64,000 nucleotides of DNA, from assembly GCF_002872335.1 (NCBI RefSeq), contig NZ_NJAG01000001.1, positions 1 through 64,000 of the forward strand. The letters run 5' to 3'. The notes beneath the pieces were generated by a model. That model saw only the letters and a list, made by a program, of their open reading frames with translations, was not told the origin of the DNA and did not search any database. The translations under genes were made by a program, and so were the position numbers. Each line of letters begins with the position of its first letter. Within the stretch, counting starts at the first letter, position 1. Positions 59,526 to 64,000 of the stretch are shown one piece after another. Origin of the DNA: Siphonobacter sp. BAB-5405 (GTDB lineage Bacteria; Bacteroidota; Bacteroidia; Cytophagales; Spirosomataceae).

Positions 59526-59621
59526 ATGATCCCTTACTCGAAAACCGTCATTGCACTACTATTTTTGTTTCAACCCCTTGGTTGCTTTCGAAGAGAAGTA
59601 CCAGTACAACCACGGGTTTGA
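59526..59621 (+). CDS. Possible 31-residue lipoprotein
   Basis: ATG 59526 to TGA 59619-59621. It starts MIPYSKTVIALLFLFQPLGC, a signal-like stretch ending in a Cys20 lipobox-like QPLGC, then a short tail FRREVPVQPRV. It sits in the 125-bp gap between hemW and mtgA. It could be a micro-lipoprotein or chance; low confidence. Confidence 0.3.
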   Translation: MIPYSKTVIALLFLFQPLGCFRREVPVQPRV

Positions 59622-59639
59622 TCCACTAGCTATTGACGT

Positions 59640-60350
59640 ATGCCCGCCTCGAAAAGCCCTGATACCTATCGTTCCTGGCCTCAACAAGTCCTTCGATTTT
59701 TCGGCAAAATACTGTTCTATTTTATTGTCCTTTCGATTGGCGGCACGCTGGTCTTTCGTTTCGTTCCCATTCCCATTACCTGGACGATGCTTGACCGAAA
59801 GATTACCAACGGAGGAAAATTATATTACGACTGGACTTCTTACGACGAAATTTCTCCGGAAATGGCTCTGGCCGTCGTCGCTTCAGAAGACCAGCGATTT
59901 CCGCAGCACTTTGGCTTCGACTTCGAAATGATGGGCAGTGCGTTCAAAAATAACCTGAAAGGCCGCCGCATCAAAGGAGCCAGTACCATTAGTCAGCAGG
60001 TGGCTAAAAACGTGTTTTTGTGGCAGGGCCGTAGTTATTTCCGCAAAATGCTCGAAGCCTGGTTTACGCTGCTTATTGAAGTGATCTGGGGTAAACAGCG
60101 AATTCTGGAAGTGTACCTCAACGTAGCCGAAACCGGCCCCATGACCTTTGGCGTCGAAGCCGCCGCTCAACGATACTACGGTAAACCGGCGGCCCGACTC
60201 ACGCGGACCGAAGCGGCCCGCATTGCCGCCGTATTACCCAGCCCCAATCGTTTTCTCATTGCCCGGCCGTCGAGTTACGTGCAACGACGTACCAACAGTA
60301 TTTCCCGGCAAATGCGGGCACTGGGCGGTAAATCTTACCTGATCTTCTAA
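59640..60350 (+). CDS. mtgA: Monofunctional peptidoglycan glycosyltransferase
   Basis: GT51 enzyme that polymerises lipid II into glycan strands; it lies in the inner membrane with the domain outside. 236 aa: one transmembrane helix (about residues 22-42), then the GT51 domain with catalytic Glu83 in ASEDQRFPQHFG and family marks KGASTISQQVAKNVFLW and EVYLNVAETG. No penicillin-binding transpeptidase domain is fused. Its stop overlaps the stop of the convergent maf gene by four bases. Confidence 0.93.
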   Translation: MPASKSPDTYRSWPQQVLRFFGKILFYFIVLSIGGTLVFRFVPIPITWTMLDRKITNGGKLYYDWTSYDEISPEMALAVVASEDQRFPQHFGFDFEMMGSAFKNNLKGRRIKGASTISQQVAKNVFLWQGRSYFRKMLEAWFTLLIEVIWGKQRILEVYLNVAETGPMTFGVEAAAQRYYGKPAARLTRTEAARIAAVLPSPNRFLIARPSSYVQRRTNSISRQMRALGGKSYLIF

Positions 60351-60934
60351 ACCGTTTGCAGAAAACCTGCTTCCACCAGCTGGGCGTATACCCGATGAAT
60401 AGGCAGGCCCATTACGGTGAAATACGATCCTTCGATGCGATCGATGCCAACCATGCCGATGAAATCCTGTACGCCGTAGGCCCCGGCTTTGTCGAAAGGA
60501 CGGCAGGCTTCCAGGTAGTAGTCGATCTCCCATTCGGTCAGTTCGCGAAAGTGAACGCGGGCAGTATCGGCAAAGCTCCAGGTTTGCTCGGCACTCATCA
60601 GGCATACCCCCGTGGTTACTTCGTGCGTCTGGCCGGAAAGCAGGCGTAACATTCGCCGGGCATCGGCCTCATCTATAGGTTTATTTAATATTTTTTCGTT
60701 GATTCGGACTACGGTATCCGCCGTCAACACCAGATTATTCTCCAGAAGGGAACGAAAGGCTTCTGCCTTTTTCAGAGCCAGAAAAACGGGTACGTCCTGG
60801 CTGGGCATATCCTCCGGAAAATCTTCTTCAGTGGGCAACACCTGTACCTGAAATGAAAACCCCGCATCCCGTAAGATTTGCTGACGACGCGGTGAATTAG
60901 ACCCTAAAATCAATGGTTTGGAAAGAGAAAGCAT
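60347..60934 (-). CDS. Maf-family nucleotide pyrophosphatase
   Basis: 195 aa from ATG 60934 (MLSLSKPLILGSNSPRRQQILRDAG); the longer frame to 60997 is rejected because the family begins here. The Maf signature LGSNSPRRQQIL, the KAEAFRSLLENNLVLTADTVV motif (catalytic Asp) and the C-terminal GIDRIEGSYFTVMGLPI are present. Maf proteins hydrolyse dTTP/UTP and modified nucleotides to monophosphates. The gene symbol is left blank because the subgroup (YhdE or YceF type) is not resolved. Confidence 0.88.
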   Translation of the reverse strand: MLSLSKPLILGSNSPRRQQILRDAGFSFQVQVLPTEEDFPEDMPSQDVPVFLALKKAEAFRSLLENNLVLTADTVVRINEKILNKPIDEADARRMLRLLSGQTHEVTTGVCLMSAEQTWSFADTARVHFRELTEWEIDYYLEACRPFDKAGAYGVQDFIGMVGIDRIEGSYFTVMGLPIHRVYAQLVEAGFLQTV

Positions 60935-61044
60935 CCTGTGTGTTTTTCTTTTAGCCGTATGATACCTGCTAACATTGGCCAGCCGTACGCTAAACAACTT
61001 ATTGGATAGAACCGTTGTACTACGGTTCAGAACTAAGCTTGGTT

Positions 61045-61584
61045 ATGATTGATATTGCAAAAGTACCGGTTCAGCTCCGACTGGGCACTAAAGACGATAC
61101 AAAGGTTTTAACAAAACTCGCCAGTGAGACCATGCGGGAAGCCTTTGGTGAACAGAACGAGTCCAAACACATTGACGCCTATATCAGTCAGGCCTTTCAC
61201 AAACTCAGCGTACAGGCTGAACTGGCTGATACCAAACATAACACCTTCTGGCTGGCATTTCAGGGCGAAGAACTGGTAGGGTACTGTAAACTTAACCGCA
61301 AATCCGAAAAGCCCCGGAACCTGAAAGGATACAAGGCCGTAGAATTACAGCGAATCTACGTGTATGATCAGTACAAAGGACAGGGCATTGGCAAGCAGCT
61401 ACTCGACGCCTGTCTGGAACAAGCTCGTCAGGAAAAATACCAGGCCGTGTTTTTAGGCGTTTGGGAAAAGAATGAATCGGCCATTCATTTCTACGAACAC
61501 ATGGGTTTTGAAAAGATGGGATGGCACTACTTTCTGTTTGGCTTCGACCGCCAGCGAGACTATTGGATGGTAAAACATTTATAA
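61045..61584 (+). CDS. GNAT N-acetyltransferase
   Basis: 179 aa from ATG 61045; a TTG at 61015 gives a longer frame with no added family similarity. The GNAT core is visible as LVGYCKLNRKSEKPRN, ELQRIYVYDQYKGQGIGKQLLDACLEQAR (acetyl-CoA loop QYKGQGIGK) and FLGVWEKNESAIHFYEHMGF. It resembles the Acetyltransf_1 group. The substrate is unknown. The next gene's TTG start lies three bases after its stop, so the two are in one operon. Confidence 0.88.
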   Translation: MIDIAKVPVQLRLGTKDDTKVLTKLASETMREAFGEQNESKHIDAYISQAFHKLSVQAELADTKHNTFWLAFQGEELVGYCKLNRKSEKPRNLKGYKAVELQRIYVYDQYKGQGIGKQLLDACLEQARQEKYQAVFLGVWEKNESAIHFYEHMGFEKMGWHYFLFGFDRQRDYWMVKHL

Positions 61585-61587
61585 CCC

Positions 61588-63495
61588 TTGATCACTACGT
61601 TACGCATCGGATTGCTGGCTCTGTTTCTACTCGGAACTGTGGCTATTCCCTTTGCGTGCCGGGCTCAGAAACCCGTTCCTTCGGCGGCGGATTCGGCCAA
61701 AATCCTCACTCCCATTCAGCGGGACAGCATCCGGTTTACGAGACTTCGGAACTCCATGAAAAAGCGGAACTGGACGGGCAGTATCTACGATTTCCTGTTT
61801 AAGTACCCCTACAACACCAACGCCCAAAGTCAGGCCGTTTCTAAAATTGAGGACAACCCCTTCAAGCCCTATGCGGGAAAAACGATTCGTAACGTTGACA
61901 TCAAGCAACTGGATGTATTCGGTCCTACCGTGTATGATACAGCCCGCGTAGCTACGCACTGGGTGGAGCGGCTGGGCAACCGACTGCACCACGATACCCG
62001 CGTTAACACCATTCATAAATCGCTGCTATTCTTCAAGTCTGGCGATCAGGTACAGCCCGACGTCCTGAAAGATAATGAACGGATTCTGCGGCAAACGCCG
62101 ATTTTCCACGATGCCCGGATCTTTGTTTTTCCGGTGAAAGGCGAACCGAATCTGGTCGACGTACTCGTCATTACGCAGGATGTCTGGTCGCTGTTACCCG
62201 ACGGTGGCGTAGGTGGGCCTACGAATTTTAACCTGGGTTTTGAACAGAAAAATGTACAGGGACGGGCTCATGCCTGGAAAACCTGGGTTTCATACAACGG
62301 CGAAGCCCCCTACCAGCCCTTCGAGTTTTACTCCCGCTACACCTTGCCATATATTGGCAGGTCGCTGACGACTACGCAATTCTACGCTGATTACTTTCGG
62401 GATCGGAAGCAGTTTGGAGGCCGTATCCAGAAGGATTTCATTCGCCCGGAAATCAAGTATGCGGGAGCCTTCGAAGTATCGTATTACGTTGAAAATAAGT
62501 TTGTTTTCATTGATCCCAACTCCGACACAACCGTTAAGTCGCACATCAAATACGCCTATCAGGATGCCTGGTTTGGTCGAGCCATCCGGCTGGGCTTCAA
62601 AGACAAGAAGCTCGACCAGCGGTCGCGTCTGATTGTGGCTTTACGAACCAGTGGCTATGGGTATACCAACCGGGATAATTTACCCGAAGGAGCCAAAAAC
62701 CTCTTTCCGGGCTCACGGCAGTATCTGGGCAGCATTGGTTATTCCAACCGAAATTACCAGCGGGATGTGTTGATTTACGCCTTTGGACGCACCGAGGACG
62801 TTCCGGTAGGATTTCTGGCCTCGCTAACCTGGGGTAAGGAAAAATCGGATCTGGGATTACGTACCTATTCGGCCTTACGCCTGGCTCATGGCACCTACCT
62901 CAAGAACAAAAAAGCGGGCTACCTGTATATGCTGGGTTCGCTGGGCGGTTATCTGGAAGATGGCGAGATTCAGCAGGGCACCTTTAATCTGGAGGGCAAT
63001 TACTTTAGTCCGCTAATGTCGGTCAAACGATCGCAGTTCCGGCATTTTATCACGGTTCGCTATACCGCAGGCATTAACCGCTTCCAGTATGAATATTTGA
63101 CGCTCAACAATCAGGAAGGCCTTCGGGGCATTCGTAGTAACTTTTTAAGGGGTGATAAACGGCTGGTCATTAACCTGCAAAGTGTGTTTTTTTCCCCTTT
63201 TCAGATCTTTGGTTTCCGTACGGCCATGTTCCTGCAGGCGGATTTGGGCTTTCTTTCCTTCTCCAATAAGAATTTGTTCGCCAATACGTACCAGGGTTAT
63301 GGCATCGGCTTTCGCTTCCGAAACGAAAACCTGAACTTCAACACCTTCCAGATTCGCATGGGTTATTACCCCAACATTCCCGGCAACCGCTCCCCGATCC
63401 GCCTGGAGGGCAGTGGCGAGTCAGTTCTACGCATGCCTGATTTCCGGATTGAAGCACCGGACCGTACGGATTTGTTCCGTACGTCCCGGCAATAG
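61588..63495 (+). CDS. Outer-membrane protein with POTRA-like domain and beta barrel
   Basis: 635 aa. The start is TTG 61588 (no ATG upstream) and gives a signal peptide (LRIGLLALFLLGTVAIPFACRAQ). After a low-complexity linker, residues about 95-180 look POTRA-like (DVKQ..., HKSLLFFKSGDQVQPDVLKDNERILRQTPIFHDARIFV). The rest is strand-rich barrel ending in the outer-membrane type (FNTFQIRMGYYPNIPG). It is probably a BamA/TamA-superfamily relative in fold; the exact role is unknown. It is preceded by a GNAT gene at 3-bp distance. Confidence 0.75.
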   Translation: MITTLRIGLLALFLLGTVAIPFACRAQKPVPSAADSAKILTPIQRDSIRFTRLRNSMKKRNWTGSIYDFLFKYPYNTNAQSQAVSKIEDNPFKPYAGKTIRNVDIKQLDVFGPTVYDTARVATHWVERLGNRLHHDTRVNTIHKSLLFFKSGDQVQPDVLKDNERILRQTPIFHDARIFVFPVKGEPNLVDVLVITQDVWSLLPDGGVGGPTNFNLGFEQKNVQGRAHAWKTWVSYNGEAPYQPFEFYSRYTLPYIGRSLTTTQFYADYFRDRKQFGGRIQKDFIRPEIKYAGAFEVSYYVENKFVFIDPNSDTTVKSHIKYAYQDAWFGRAIRLGFKDKKLDQRSRLIVALRTSGYGYTNRDNLPEGAKNLFPGSRQYLGSIGYSNRNYQRDVLIYAFGRTEDVPVGFLASLTWGKEKSDLGLRTYSALRLAHGTYLKNKKAGYLYMLGSLGGYLEDGEIQQGTFNLEGNYFSPLMSVKRSQFRHFITVRYTAGINRFQYEYLTLNNQEGLRGIRSNFLRGDKRLVINLQSVFFSPFQIFGFRTAMFLQADLGFLSFSNKNLFANTYQGYGIGFRFRNENLNFNTFQIRMGYYPNIPGNRSPIRLEGSGESVLRMPDFRIEAPDRTDLFRTSRQ

Positions 63496-64000
63496 TTATT
63501 TAACGTTAGTATCTACAGTTTTTACCGTATATCCCTGCTCTCTAAGCAAAGCCAGTACGCCTTTCGGTCCACCCAGGTGGGCGGCTCCGACAGCGATGAA
63601 ACTAGGTTTTTCGTGAATGGACTTCGTAATGACAGGAATCCAGTTGCTGTTTCGCTGCCAGAGCAAATCCTGTAGCTGATCTTTGAAATCAGGATCTTTT
63701 TCGCTGGCTTCGTACAGAGCTTCGATGTCCTGCTTGCGGTACAGCTCCAGCATGGCATTAAATTCTTCCTGCGAATGTCCGTACTCCCGAACGTATTTAA
63801 CCAGTTGTTCAGCTCCCTTTTTAGGCCCGGGTTTGTCAATAACCGCGAATTGATCGGCCGCTTTTTCCAGGCCTAAAACGGGTTTTTTATCCGTGGTTGC
63901 TTTCTGCATGAAGACTATTTCTGGCGACCCGGGCGTACAGCCCAGCATTTTCGGATAGATCATGCTCATCAGTACAAAGGGCTTCATCTGCTTCATGCTT
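63496..64000 (-). CDS. TraB/GumN-family protein, 5' end outside the window
   Basis: The frame is open to the window edge; 166 residues from the first internal ATG (63996) are visible but this is probably not the true start, as TraB/GumN proteins are usually about 290 aa. Visible marks are GLEKAADQFAVID, the C-terminal KPSFIAVGAAHLGGPKGVLALLREQGYTVK (family GAAHL.G motif) and the helical NAMLELYRKQD region. The family includes putative metal-dependent hydrolases (TIKI-like) and is usually secreted. It is convergent with the POTRA/barrel gene, directly adjacent. Confidence 0.8.
   Translation of the reverse strand, partial: SMKQMKPFVLMSMIYPKMLGCTPGSPEIVFMQKATTDKKPVLGLEKAADQFAVIDKPGPKKGAEQLVKYVREYGHSQEEFNAMLELYRKQDIEALYEASEKDPDFKDQLQDLLWQRNSNWIPVITKSIHEKPSFIAVGAAHLGGPKGVLALLREQGYTVKTVDTNVK

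Overview
This 64-kb window reads as chromosomal DNA of a free-living Bacteroidota bacterium, most likely order Cytophagales (Spirosomataceae-like; an inference from gene content, no rRNA is present). The signs are a SusC/SusD pair with an FG-GAP/ASPIC protein, a PorP/SprF protein divergent from a PKD adhesin with a gliding/T9SS C-terminal domain, a GWxTD protein, promoter -7 motifs of the form TAnnTTTG, LuxR-type regulators with membrane domains, and genes without clear Shine-Dalgarno sites. I see no tRNA, rRNA, CRISPR array, insertion sequence or prophage.

Layout. 1-5.5 kb: cytochrome-fused sugar dehydrogenase, MoeB/rhodanese protein, DinB-like protein, prenyl diphosphate synthase, periplasmic thioredoxin. 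5.5-15 kb: minus-strand operon SusC, SusD, FG-GAP/ASPIC protein and a frameshifted vanadium haloperoxidase, with a terminator-like hairpin after susD. 15.5-26.5 kb: cysM, a DUF5606-type gene, engB, hemE, a heptose-7-phosphate kinase, two tandem outer-membrane barrels (one frameshifted), a 1026-residue PVC-type cytochrome dehydrogenase and corA. 26.6-39.8 kb: a 50-codon zinc-ribbon gene, a membrane LuxR-type regulator, GNAT, an Ig-like secreted protein, tpiA, a retropepsin/PDZ protein, ispF, the T9SS adhesin and PorP pair, recR and clpS. 39.9-49.9 kb: Na+/solute symporter, outer-membrane protein, a second intact vanadium haloperoxidase, DUF3179 protein, TonB receptor and glgE. 50.2-54.9 kb: a 55-residue lipoprotein, a membrane TPR-CHAT protein and, convergent to it, an ECF sigma factor translationally coupled to a membrane anti-sigma-like protein. 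55-64 kb: rlmB, GWxTD protein, methyltransferase, hemW, mtgA, maf, GNAT, a POTRA/beta-barrel protein and a partial TraB/GumN gene.

The most unusual features are two. (1) Four intergenic islands (about 60-293, 3010-3266, 17755-18067, 58198-58371) carry in-phase heptamer arrays NAAACNN. Three of them have arrays at both ends in inverted orientation, and three hold REP-like hairpins inside. The arrays abut genes or -7 boxes. (2) The TPR-CHAT / anti-sigma / ECF sigma neighbourhood looks like a protease-controlled sigma-factor circuit without CRISPR, although direct cleavage is only a hypothesis. Two genes carry single-base deletions (haloperoxidase near 5978, PorT-like barrel near 21108). They could be true pseudogenes or sequence errors.
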